The notes beneath the pieces were generated by a model, which saw only the letters and a list, made by a program, of their open reading frames with translations, was not told the DNA's origin and made no database searches. A program made the position numbers and the translations under genes. Positions 1 through 6,306 of a stretch of DNA of 8,500 nt are shown here, in pieces (within the stretch, counting starts at the first letter, position 1; the number at the start of each line of letters is the position of its first letter). The stretch comes from Sutterellaceae bacterium (GTDB lineage: Bacteria; Pseudomonadota; Gammaproteobacteria; Burkholderiales; Burkholderiaceae_F), in NCBI GenBank assembly GCA_030531135.1, contig JAUNOJ010000066.1:1-8500 (forward strand), in the 5' to 3' direction.

Positions 1-19
1 CCGTCGAAAAACACAGCGC

Positions 20-40
20 CTTCGATCCGGGCGATCGAAG
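20..40. repeat. Perfect 8-bp inverted repeat (hairpin)
   Basis: Arms CTTCGATC (20-27) and GATCGAAG (33-40) are perfectly complementary around a 5-nt loop. On the minus strand the stem is followed after 8 nt by a run of five T (plus positions 7-11), so it could be a poor terminator for the minus-strand gene ending at 109. The distance between stem and T-run is longer than usual. It could equally be a protein-binding palindrome. Nothing else in bases 1-108 can be assigned with confidence, and no gene end is recognisable at the left edge. Confidence 0.4.
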
Positions 41-75
41 TTAGATAACAATACCAAGTGATAGACCAAGAGGTA

Positions 76-98
76 GGGGGCACCGAGATCGTGCCCTC
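76..98. repeat. Hairpin just downstream of the 384-residue gene
   Basis: GGGGGCAC (76-83) pairs with GTGCCCTC (91-98) as eight base pairs including one G-T wobble, around a 7-nt loop. It lies 11 bp past the stop codon of the minus-strand gene ending at 109. On that strand no T-run follows the stem, so it is not a canonical intrinsic terminator. It may stabilise the 3' end of the transcript. Confidence 0.4.
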
Positions 99-108
99 AA
101 AAATCGTT

Positions 109-1263
109 TTACTTGGCAGTCTTTTTTCGCTTGGCACCGTCTTGGCGAAGCTTTTGCGTCAAAGCATCAAACTCCCGACGCATTTCCTTGTCGTAGAAGG
201 CATCCAACTGCGGCGGTTCAAATTCAAAGATGCTCAAAAGGTCTTTTTCGCTTGACTTGATCACATCAATCAATTCGGCACCGACCTTGACGGTTCTAAA
301 GGTGTTGCGAGCGAGCTCAAAATTGAGCTTCATGTCCTTGAGCAACACTGCCAGACGTTCTTTGCGTGCACGCAAATGATCGGCATAAAGTTCCGCCAAC
401 TCGATCGTACGGGCATTGATGTCGATGTTGTTGATGGCGATGGCGCTACGCTCGGGCGACTTTTGATGAATCTCGTCGGCAGCCAACATCTGATTGTTGG
501 CTTCGTTGATGATGTCCGAAATGCGATAGAGGTAATCGTCATCGATCACGTCAATGGCGCGTGCAATCGCCACGATATAGACGCGATAGCTCATCATCAA
601 AAAGCCCGTGTAGGACTTCACCTGTTCGGGACCGGCATCGGGACTGGCTAACAGTTCCGCCAACTGCTTTTCAATGGCCTTGATGTTTTCGGCAACGGCC
701 ATGACTTGCGCCAACTGCGTGCCTTCGGCCGTGTAAAGAAGACCGTCGATTTGTTCGGGCGTCATCACGATGCCGTCTTGAGCAAGTTTGGCGAGCGTTT
801 CGGTTTTGAGCGTCTCGATTTTGGCGTTGTCTGCTTCGATGGCCTTCTTTTCACGGGCAATGCGGCGCTCCAGCCACGTGCGGGTGCGCTTTAAGGGCAT
901 CAGGGAAGTGGAGGGCGCAGAAATCGTGGCCAATTTCCAAGCGTTGATCTGTTCGCGGCGTTCGGTCACGCGATCCTGAATCTTTTGCACCTGATCGATC
1001 AAGCGCAAAACGTCGGAGTGCATGAATTCCTTTAAGCAATCGTCGACGATGCGCTGAATCTGGGCATCGCGAAACGTGATCACTTCCAAGAAGGTGCGAT
1101 CGGCCTCTAAACCCTCGTCCTGGTGCTTTTCCATATAGCTCACCCCTTCGGAGAGCTTGGGCGAAACGGCTTTCCAAAAGGCGGCAAAAGTCTTGGTCGC
1201 AAGGGTATGCGACGCAACAAGCACAACGGCTTCAACAACAGCTTTGGTGACGAAGGATTTCAT
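109..1263 (-). CDS. Uncharacterised helix-rich cytoplasmic protein
   Basis: I do not recognise this 384-residue protein. It starts with ATG and has no signal peptide. Residues 8-30 are fairly hydrophobic (VVEAVVLVASHTLATKTFAAF) but contain charged and polar residues, so an amphipathic helix or weak membrane association is more likely than a transmembrane span. The rest is strongly charged and predicted by eye to be helical, with coiled-coil-like stretches near residues 84-106, 126-160, 186-207 and 285-320. A short segment near 220-238 (FLMMSYRVYIVAIARAIDVI) is the most apolar part of the body. The C-terminus is lysine/arginine-rich (AKRKKTAK). No enzymatic motif, nucleotide-binding loop or cysteine cluster is visible. 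Sustained codon structure over 1155 bp and the protein-like composition make it a real gene. It lies 94 bp downstream of rlhA on the same strand and may have its own promoter. No clear Shine-Dalgarno precedes the ATG. Confidence 0.85.
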   Translation of the reverse strand: MKSFVTKAVVEAVVLVASHTLATKTFAAFWKAVSPKLSEGVSYMEKHQDEGLEADRTFLEVITFRDAQIQRIVDDCLKEFMHSDVLRLIDQVQKIQDRVTERREQINAWKLATISAPSTSLMPLKRTRTWLERRIAREKKAIEADNAKIETLKTETLAKLAQDGIVMTPEQIDGLLYTAEGTQLAQVMAVAENIKAIEKQLAELLASPDAGPEQVKSYTGFLMMSYRVYIVAIARAIDVIDDDYLYRISDIINEANNQMLAADEIHQKSPERSAIAINNIDINARTIELAELYADHLRARKERLAVLLKDMKLNFELARNTFRTVKVGAELIDVIKSSEKDLLSIFEFEPPQLDAFYDKEMRREFDALTQKLRQDGAKRKKTAK

Positions 1264-1292
1264 GGGGTCAATGCTAACAGAGTGTGACCGTA

Positions 1293-1298
1293 ATTATG
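1293..1298 (-). promoter_or_regulatory. Possible -10 element for the 384-residue gene
   Basis: On the minus strand CATAAT matches five of six positions of the sigma-70 -10 consensus. It lies about 30 bp upstream of the ATG at 1263, inside the 94-bp gap after rlhA. No convincing -35 hexamer is present at 16-18 bp; the upstream sequence is merely T-rich. The gap also has no convincing terminator for rlhA, so read-through from rlhA is equally possible. Confidence 0.25.
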
Positions 1299-1357
1299 AA
1301 CTGAAAATCTTAGAAAAACCTGACTCGGGCTTCAAAAAACTAACACCGACTCACGCT

Positions 1358-3334
1358 TTAGAGTTCGCCTTCGGGCCAATCGGCCGGTGCCTTGGAAATC
1401 GTCATTTCGCAGGCCCGGCAATCGAAGCGTGCCACGAGTCTCTCGCCTTTGTCGTCAATCAAGAGCAACGGCAAGGGTTTGAGATGTCCTCCATTGGCTT
1501 TCTTAAAGGCTTCCTTGGCGTCAGGCGACCCTTTGACCGTCTTGGGACACAGCCCCAATGTGTGGCGGATGCAGTGGCGGCAGCGCATGAGTTCTGCGTG
1601 CGTCAAATCGATCGTTTGACCGGCAATCTCAAAAGCGGCAGGCGGCAGTTCAATCCCCAGGTCTTTAAAGAAGTCGCGCGCCTTGGCATTGGCGCAATTG
1701 AGCGTAAAGTCCAACTTCTCAGGCTTTTGGTCGCGATAGGGCGAGTCAAACTTTTGTGCCTCAAGACGGCCGAAGCGCACGTGGTTGGCTGAAATCTCGT
1801 TAGAGAGCTGTTCCAACACTTCGCGGCGCAATTTCTTTAAGACCGACACCGGAATAAAGGGAGAAGTGACGGCGCCGAAATCAAAGTCGATATCCACGAC
1901 TTTAAAGTCGGTGTCGCCCGTCTGACGCAGTGCCGTTTCGATACCCGAAATCACTTTGCCGGCGTCTTTGGCCGGGCTTGCCACAAACGGAATTTCTGCA
2001 GCAACGCAGGTTTGCGTTTGCACTTCGGTGGCAAGTAACGAAAGCGCATCGTCTCCGACAACGAGTTTTAAGTCCACATCCATCGTGCGCGTCGAGGTTT
2101 TGCCTTCGAGCATCTTGGCAAAGAGACGATCTTTGTTGCGCGTCAATACCGCTCCCACCTTGAGCCCGGCGTGACGAATCAAAGGTTCGTGCAAGAAAAT
2201 GCGTGTTTTACCCTTGCTAACGACTTCGGCACGATTGACGTTTAAGCCTTTGAGTTCTTCGGCGTCGTCCAAATAGGTCAGGCCGTCGCCGTTGGCAATG
2301 GCAATTTTGGTGGCAATATCGATGGATTGCGGCGTCTTGCGGTTGATCGCAACAACTGTGCCGATGACTTCGCCCGTACTTTTGGGCGTATCCAAGTTGG
2401 CAATGACCTTCTGGCGGCCGTTGACAAAGTAGTCGGTCTTGGAGCGATGAAATGTCTTGGCCGGATCGGGCGTAAAGCTAAATTCGGTGTGCCCCAAAGA
2501 GGATGCAACGTAATTTGCACCGGCGTCGCTTTCCAAGAACGCGTCGATTTTCTTGCGATAGTAGGCCGTGATGTTTTTGACGTAATCAACGTCCTTGAGT
2601 CGCCCTTCGATTTTAAAACTTGAAACGCCGGCAGCAATCAATTGTTCCAAGTTGGCGCTTTGATCGTTGTCCTTTAAACTCAAGACATGCTTGCGATGCG
2701 CGATTTCTCGTCCGAAGGCATCGAACACGTCGTAGGGCAGGCGACAGGGTTGCGCACAAGCGCCTCGATTGGCAGAGCGCCCGCATTGCGAGCAAGACAA
2801 ATAGCAGCGCCCCGAATAGCTCACGCACAAAGCACCGTGTACGAAAAACTCGATACGAGCGCGCGGCATGGCCATGCGGCAGGCTTTGATTTCATCCAAC
2901 GTCAATTCGCGCGCAAGAACCACCTGCGCAAAGCCCAAGGCATCCAACATGGCCGCCTTTTGGGGCGTACGGATGTCGCACTGGGTGGACGCATGAATTT
3001 CAATGGGCGGCAGTTCTGCTTTCAGTAACCCCATATCCTGCAGAATCAATGCATCGACCCCGGCTTCGTAGGCACGGTGAGCCAGTTTGACAGCGTCCTC
3101 GAACTCATTGTCATAAATGAGGGTGTTGAGCGCCATAAACACTTTGGCATGAAAGCGATGCGCGTAGCTTGCGAGCCGTTCGATATCTTCCAAAGAGTTG
3201 CCCGCCGAACTTCTGGCACCGAAGCCGGGCCCTCCGATATACACGGCATCGGCCCCGTGCGAAATGGCGGCCATCCCGACGGTGATGTCGCGGGCAGGGG
3301 CTAAGAGTTCAAGTTGGTGAAGACGATCAGGCAT
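1358..3334 (-). CDS. rlhA: RlhA, 23S rRNA C2501 hydroxylation protein (U32 family)
   Basis: Known role of the family: RlhA (formerly YdcP), annotated as a U32 'collagenase-like' peptidase, is needed for 5-hydroxylation of C2501 in 23S rRNA, in a prephenate- and iron-dependent manner. The sequence follows remembered E. coli RlhA closely: LELLAPARD at the N-terminus, then HGADAVYIGGPGFGAR, IEIHASTQCDIRT, VLARELTLDEI and EFFVHGALCVSYSG. The U32 cysteine cluster follows, with C170, C177, C193 and C197 counted from the ATG. Later come LSLKDNDQSANL, FKIEGRLKDVDYVKNITAYY, the KTFHR..TDYFVN segment, and a C-terminal half of DUF3656 type. The extreme C-terminus has four more conserved cysteines (C588, C596, C639, C642; HCIRH..GLCPK and FDCRACEM), which suggests a second metal or Fe-S site. 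The length, 658 residues, fits the family (653 in E. coli). I chose the ATG at 3334 because it leaves the same short leader before LELL as E. coli. An in-frame TTG at 3361 would add nine residues, and neither start has a clear Shine-Dalgarno. The gene is divergent from the lipoprotein gene at 3603. Confidence 0.95.
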   Translation of the reverse strand: MPDRLHQLELLAPARDITVGMAAISHGADAVYIGGPGFGARSSAGNSLEDIERLASYAHRFHAKVFMALNTLIYDNEFEDAVKLAHRAYEAGVDALILQDMGLLKAELPPIEIHASTQCDIRTPQKAAMLDALGFAQVVLARELTLDEIKACRMAMPRARIEFFVHGALCVSYSGRCYLSCSQCGRSANRGACAQPCRLPYDVFDAFGREIAHRKHVLSLKDNDQSANLEQLIAAGVSSFKIEGRLKDVDYVKNITAYYRKKIDAFLESDAGANYVASSLGHTEFSFTPDPAKTFHRSKTDYFVNGRQKVIANLDTPKSTGEVIGTVVAINRKTPQSIDIATKIAIANGDGLTYLDDAEELKGLNVNRAEVVSKGKTRIFLHEPLIRHAGLKVGAVLTRNKDRLFAKMLEGKTSTRTMDVDLKLVVGDDALSLLATEVQTQTCVAAEIPFVASPAKDAGKVISGIETALRQTGDTDFKVVDIDFDFGAVTSPFIPVSVLKKLRREVLEQLSNEISANHVRFGRLEAQKFDSPYRDQKPEKLDFTLNCANAKARDFFKDLGIELPPAAFEIAGQTIDLTHAELMRCRHCIRHTLGLCPKTVKGSPDAKEAFKKANGGHLKPLPLLLIDDKGERLVARFDCRACEMTISKAPADWPEGEL

Positions 3335-3361
3335 GGAGTATAAAAATAGTGGGTAGTTCAA

Positions 3362-3602
3362 GTAGAAGAATGCTACCTAATCTTCAGAAGAAATGATAAT
3401 GTTTCGCATACAGGCTTGCACTTGAAGCAGGGAAGGATTACATTGTAAAAATGAAGTCTACTTATATGTATCTCCAACCTTTTATAGAACTTGGTGAAAA
3501 AACAATCAAGAAATATTGTCTTTTAAAGGTTATTGTCCCTACAGATTTTCTAGCAGTTTTTTAACTATAAACGTCAAATCTTTTAACTTTTGGAGGAATA
3601 AA
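3362..3602. other. AT-rich divergent intergenic region
   Basis: This stretch separates rlhA (minus) from the small lipoprotein gene (plus) and should carry both promoters. It is visibly AT-rich. On the minus strand, TATCAT near 3390-3400 is a plausible -10 for rlhA. On the plus strand, TTATAT near 3460-3466 downstream of TTGTAA is a weak candidate. Two direct copies of TATTGTC start 17 bp apart near 3514 and 3531 and could be a regulator site. None of these is strong enough to call alone. Confidence 0.3.
3592..3596 (+). promoter_or_regulatory. Strong ribosome binding site for the BamE-like lipoprotein
   Basis: GGAGG lies 6 nt before the ATG at 3603. It fixes the start there and not at the in-frame ATG at 3516, which would put a non-signal-like 29-residue extension in front of a perfect lipoprotein signal peptide. 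Confidence 0.85.
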
Positions 3603-3881
3603 ATGAACAAGCTTCTTATTGCTCTTTTCAGTACACTGGTGTTGGCCGGGTGCGGTATCAATCTTGATACTGCTGCTCAAGTTCGACCTGGGTGGACAAT
3701 GGAACAAGTCAAAGACTTGTTAGGTAAACCAGAGTACCGTAAAGTTAAAGGCCAGTACATCATTTGGGAATACGTTAGCTACGATGCTCTCGGTTGGCCA
3801 AACGGTAATGCCACTTTTGTTTTTCAAGACGGAAAGGTCGTCGACAACACTGAGCCGTTGGATGTGCGTATTCAAAAATAA
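3603..3881 (+). CDS. Small BamE-like (SmpA/OmlA-type) lipoprotein
   Basis: The 92-residue product starts with a classic lipoprotein signal peptide: a lysine at position 3, a hydrophobic core LLIALFSTLVL and the lipobox LAGC with the acylated cysteine at C17. Residue 18 is glycine, not aspartate, so an outer-membrane fate is plausible. The mature part of about 75 residues resembles the SmpA/OmlA (BamE) fold. RPGWTMEQVKDLLGKPEYR (about 28-46) matches the family pattern G-M-T-x-x-x-V-x-x-L-LG-x-P. It is followed by a W-x-Y strand (IIWEYV) and a final FVFQDGKVVD strand. BamE belongs to the outer-membrane protein assembly complex, but this is probably a paralogue, since nothing around it is bam- or fur-related. 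Small OsmE-like lipoproteins share the fold. The gene is flanked by its own ribosome binding site and terminator, so it is likely monocistronic. It is more AT-rich than the neighbouring genes. Confidence 0.85.
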   Translation: MNKLLIALFSTLVLAGCGINLDTAAQVRPGWTMEQVKDLLGKPEYRKVKGQYIIWEYVSYDALGWPNGNATFVFQDGKVVDNTEPLDVRIQK

Positions 3882-3886
3882 TCGTC

Positions 3887-3898
3887 TATAACGTTATA
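3887..3898. repeat. 12-bp perfect palindrome
   Basis: TATAACGTTATA is self-complementary without a spacer and lies 5 bp after the lipoprotein stop codon. It could be a protein-binding site or chance in AT-rich sequence. Confidence 0.35.
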
Positions 3899-3910
3899 TA
3901 ACTATTGCGT

Positions 3911-3954
3911 TCACCCCGTCTTGTTTAGTAGCTTGATGAGGGTGATCTTTTTTT
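3911..3954 (+). terminator. Rho-independent terminator of the lipoprotein gene
   Basis: TCACCC plus CGTC (3911-3920) pairs with GATG (3935-3938), a bulged A and GGGTGA (3940-3945). That gives ten pairs including one G-U, with a 14-nt loop. Seven T (3948-3954) follow two bases later. It lies 30 bp past the stop codon, in the right orientation. Confidence 0.7.
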
Positions 3955-4151
3955 AGGATATACTGCATCACGAAGGCATAGCGAAAAAATCACTCCGAGA
4001 ATCCACCGCTGATTCCGAGTTTCTGGCTTTCCTAGGACATTTGCCATACTAGTAACGCAGATGGATCAAGCCGCAAAAGAGATCCGTAATTAAGTGAGAA
4101 TCGGCTCGCTCCCTGCCTTCAAAGTTTTTTTGCAGAATGCCACATTGTACT

Positions 4152-4174
4152 AGGAACAAGCCTGTTTCCTTTTT
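4152..4174 (+). terminator. Weak terminator-like hairpin
   Basis: AGGAACA (4152-4158) pairs with TGTTTCCT (4163-4170) with one bulged T and a 4-nt loop, and four more T follow. The stem is weak and no upstream gene is recognised apart from the lipoprotein, which already has its own terminator. If real, it would point to a short transcript such as an sRNA ending here. Confidence 0.25.
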
Positions 4175-4179
4175 AAAAC

Positions 4180-4303
4180 AATTGGTTATGCAGGGCTGAC
4201 GCACGGAGGTTTGTAAAATGACCGTACTTTGGCCTCATGAAAAAGCTTCGTCATATCAACTAACAAGGCATTAAAATTTAAGTGTTTTGCCGCATAACCG
4301 ATT
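4180..4303. repeat. Imperfect inverted repeat enclosing about 100 bp
   Basis: Positions 4180-4191 (AATTGGTTATGC) are complementary to 4292-4303 (GCATAACCGATT), twelve positions with a single G-T wobble. The enclosed segment contains the 18-codon ORF at 4218. No obvious target-site duplication flanks the arms. It could be the ends of a tiny non-autonomous element, a long RNA stem, or coincidence. Confidence 0.35.
4218..4274 (+). CDS. Possible 18-residue small ORF
   Basis: An ATG at 4218 is preceded by GGAGG (4205-4209) with an 8-nt spacer, as good as the site of the confirmed lipoprotein gene. The reading frame encodes MTVLWPHEKASSYQLTRH and stops at TAA (4272-4274). It could be a leader peptide, a small protein, or the broken 5' end of a lost gene. 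There is no hydrophobic segment and no run of one codon that would suggest an attenuator. Without conservation data the call is weak. Confidence 0.25.
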   Translation: MTVLWPHEKASSYQLTRH

Positions 4304-4562
4304 TACTTGGAGTCGCCTTATTTGTCTCTTTTTCGACACTATTCTGCAAAGCCAATATAAGATTAAACTCGATTTTGTTGGTAGCTGTTTTCTCTAGTTG
4401 AAGTCCGCATTTTTGCACTGTGTGCGATCTTAATTGAATGTGAAGTCCAAAACCCAATGCGGCGAATTATCAATTATCCAGTGGCCACGGATTGCCCGCA
4501 TCAGATAAGCCTTAACAAAAGCCCATGAAGTGATGGAATCGTGCTCAACTGAGTTCGTTTCA

Positions 4563-4580
4563 CCGTTGACAATTCAACGG
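4563..4580. repeat. Perfect 7-bp hairpin with 4-nt loop
   Basis: CCGTTGA (4563-4569) and TCAACGG (4574-4580) pair around CAAT. With one bulged G the stem can be extended by two pairs to 4561-4583. On the plus strand a T-rich stretch begins only after about ten bases (4591 onward), so it is at best a marginal terminator. Confidence 0.35.
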
Positions 4581-4663
4581 GTGCTCCCGGTTTGTTTCTG
4601 CTAGGGTGTCCCAATGAGAGTGCACGAGCGGTGCTCAAGAGTCTCGCTGAGCCCTAAAATGCA

Positions 4664-4694
4664 AAACGGGAATCGTTTTTTTCGATTCCCGTTT
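4664..4694 (-). terminator. Strong intrinsic terminator closing the acyl-CoA synthetase-tatD-ankyrin unit
   Basis: AAACGGGAATCG (4664-4675) and CGATTCCCGTTT (4683-4694) form a perfect 12-bp stem around seven T. On the minus strand the hairpin ends in a short T tract (CCCGTTTTGC). It lies 24 bp past the stop codon of the ankyrin gene. It may also act on plus-strand transcripts leaving the gene-poor region. Confidence 0.85.
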
Positions 4695-4717
4695 CCTATC
4701 ATGCGTTTTGCGTGGGC

Positions 4718-5506
4718 TTAATTCTTTGGGCTCTTGGCACTCGGAATCAAAGAAACCGTGGGCTTGACGCACTTTTCAATCGCGAGATACTTCGCAAGTT
4801 CCGCGTCTCCTGCCTTAGCGGCAGCGTCTGCAGGCGACTGGTTCTTGTCGTTACAAAGGTCGCGATAAGCACCTGCTTTCAATAACTGCATCACCACCTT
4901 GCGAGAAGGCTTTCTGGCCGCCATATAAAGCGGCGTGACGCCAGCCGAAGTCTGCACGTTCACGCGAGCGCCTTTTTCCAAAAGGATTTCCACGATCGCA
5001 TCATGTCCTTCGGTGGCGGCATAGTGAAGTGGCGTCCAACCGCCTACGCGGTTAACCGTTGCGCCCTTAGCGAGCAATTCGTTTAAAAGCGTGATGTTGC
5101 CTTTAAAGGCTGCCAACATCAAAGCGGTTTCGCCGTATTCGCTTGCCGTGTCGATATCCAAGCCCGGGGCATCAAGCAAAACGCGAATCACGCGTTCGCT
5201 GTCCATGCGAATGGCGCGCACCAGTGCGGGATCGCCGTTTTTGACGATCGTATTGGGGCTTACGCCCTGCTGCAGCATATAGCTCACCACGTCGGCACGG
5301 TCGCGATCAATGGCGCCTGCAAAGTTCGCCCAGTTTTCTTCGGGGCCCGCCATCTTGACAGGTGCATCGGCAGACGCCACGACAGGCACGCCCGTGTTCA
5401 AAACCAAATCGGCGTCTTGGGTCGCGGGCGCCGAAGCGCACCCCGACAAAAGACCGATTGCGGCGGCACTCATCAAGAAAAGGGGAGTTTTCACAAATTT
5501 CAACAT
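4718..5506 (-). CDS. Ankyrin-repeat lipoprotein
   Basis: The 262-residue product begins with a lipoprotein signal peptide: lysines at 3 and 6, a hydrophobic stretch PLFLMSAAAIGLL and the lipobox LSGC with C23 as the expected acylated residue. A linker of about 30 residues rich in Ala, Pro and Val follows. Five to six ankyrin repeats then start at about 57, 90, 124, 156, 189 and 222. The repeats at 124 and 156 are canonical (GETALMLAAFKGN..LLNELLAKGATVN and GWTPLHYAATEGH..IVEILLEKGARVN). The tail after about 247 is probably disordered. Ankyrin repeats bind proteins, so the likely role is an envelope-anchored, periplasm-facing binding or scaffolding protein; the partner is unknown. Its ATG overlaps the end of tatD by 7 bp, with only a weak GAAGAG upstream, so translation is probably coupled. 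An ankyrin protein directly after tatD is, to my recollection, a recurring arrangement in Burkholderiales. Confidence 0.92.
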   Translation of the reverse strand: MLKFVKTPLFLMSAAAIGLLSGCASAPATQDADLVLNTGVPVVASADAPVKMAGPEENWANFAGAIDRDRADVVSYMLQQGVSPNTIVKNGDPALVRAIRMDSERVIRVLLDAPGLDIDTASEYGETALMLAAFKGNITLLNELLAKGATVNRVGGWTPLHYAATEGHDAIVEILLEKGARVNVQTSAGVTPLYMAARKPSRKVVMQLLKAGAYRDLCNDKNQSPADAAAKAGDAELAKYLAIEKCVKPTVSLIPSAKSPKN

Positions 5507-6303
5507 GGCTCTTCAATCCTAAAAAATCTTTTCGCAGTTTCGGTCGTGATGCGAGCAACGTCACTCGCATCCATTTCGTGAATTGCCGCCAAGGTGTGCG
5601 CCACGGCGCCGACGTAAGCCGGTTCGTTTCTCTTGCCTCTAAAAGGCACGGGCGCCATATAGGGGCAATCCGTTTCAATCATCACGCGCTCGATGGGCAA
5701 GGTTTTTGCCACATCGCGCAGATCTTGGGCATTTTTAAAGGTTAAAACCCCGGTAAAGGAAACGAGGCCTCCGATATCGACGGCACGCTTGGCGGTCTCG
5801 GCGTCGCCCCCATAGCAGTGCATCACAAAACCGATGTCGCCGGCTTTGTGTTTTTCCAAAATGTCGACGGCATCTTTTTCCGACTCTCTGGCATGAATCA
5901 CCAAGGGTTTGTTGAGGGTTTTGGCCGCTTCGATATGGCGCACAAAACGCTCTTTTTGCCAGGTCAAGTCGCCTTTGCACCAATGGTAATCGAGCCCCGT
6001 TTCGCCCACGGCCACGATTTCTGGCTGTGCGCAAAAGGCAATAATCTCGTCGGTGGTCACTTCCGTGACGTTTTCATACTCGGGGTGCAAAGCCCAAGCG
6101 CCGTAAAGGTAACCCGGATATTGTCGCACGAGGTCTAAGAGCGGCGTTTGCTCGACGACTTCGCAACCCAAAACCAACGCACCCACAAGCCCCGCATCTT
6201 TCATGCGTTGCACCGTTTCGGCACGATCGCTCTCAAACTCGCGACTGTTGATATGACAGTGCGAGTCAAATAGGGGGCTCAGGGGTTCGATCGTCTTTGC
6301 CAT
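5500..6303 (-). CDS. tatD: TatD-family metal-dependent hydrolase/DNase
   Basis: This 267-residue protein has the complete metal-binding set of the TatD amidohydrolase family: H15 and H17 in DSHCH, E101 in GETGLDY, H137 in IHARE, H162 in MHCYGG and D212 in ETDCPY. RGKRNEP (about 222-228) is the family's usual signature after the aspartate. Family members are cytoplasmic TIM-barrel enzymes with metal-dependent DNase activity, often 3'-5' exonuclease, and are linked to DNA repair or fragmentation. The length fits the family (about 260). The YcfH/TatD/YjjV paralogues cannot be separated by eye, so the symbol is generic. The ATG lies 3 bp after the stop codon of the acyl-CoA synthetase gene and the 3' end overlaps the ankyrin lipoprotein gene by 7 bp, so all three should share one transcript. 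There is no sign of a separate promoter, and the ribosome binding site is weak. Confidence 0.95.
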   Translation of the reverse strand: MAKTIEPLSPLFDSHCHINSREFESDRAETVQRMKDAGLVGALVLGCEVVEQTPLLDLVRQYPGYLYGAWALHPEYENVTEVTTDEIIAFCAQPEIVAVGETGLDYHWCKGDLTWQKERFVRHIEAAKTLNKPLVIHARESEKDAVDILEKHKAGDIGFVMHCYGGDAETAKRAVDIGGLVSFTGVLTFKNAQDLRDVAKTLPIERVMIETDCPYMAPVPFRGKRNEPAYVGAVAHTLAAIHEMDASDVARITTETAKRFFRIEEPC

Positions 6304-6306
6304 CGC

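Larger units (their letters stand above)
3955..4663. other. Gene-poor, AT-rich region, possibly decayed sequence
   Basis: No full-length gene is recognisable in about 700 bp on either strand. It contains a weak terminator-like hairpin (4152-4174), an inverted repeat enclosing a tiny ORF (4180-4303), a hairpin at 4563-4580, and three copies of GTGCTC at 4541, 4581 and 4631. Short open stretches read like protein but lack start codons or are interrupted. One is the plus-strand frame ending in a stop near 4051, which contains HHEGIAKKSLRESTADSEFL. Possible readings are eroded mobile or accessory DNA, one or more unannotated small RNAs, or a long regulatory spacer. I cannot choose between them from sequence alone. 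Confidence 0.4.

Noticed and set aside
58..255. Plus-strand frame of 65 codons near the left edge
   Set aside because: Most of it is antisense to the 384-residue gene, and it lacks a convincing start context.
1157..1792. Plus-strand open frame of 211 codons
   Set aside because: It crosses antisense from the 384-residue gene into the 3' end of rlhA, has no ribosome binding site and no recognisable protein character.
3516..3602. Upstream in-frame ATG extending the small lipoprotein by 29 residues
   Set aside because: It would bury a perfect lipoprotein signal peptide and ignore the strong GGAGG placed 6 nt before the ATG at 3603.
3955..4663. Intact insertion sequence, tRNA, CRISPR array or toxin-antitoxin pair
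   Set aside because: No transposase-length frame, cloverleaf with a conserved T-arm, regularly spaced repeat array or paired small genes could be found on either strand.
4664..4694. Operator or mobile-element end instead of a terminator
   Set aside because: The perfect GC-containing stem, the position 24 bp after the ankyrin stop and the T tract on the minus strand are fully explained by intrinsic termination.
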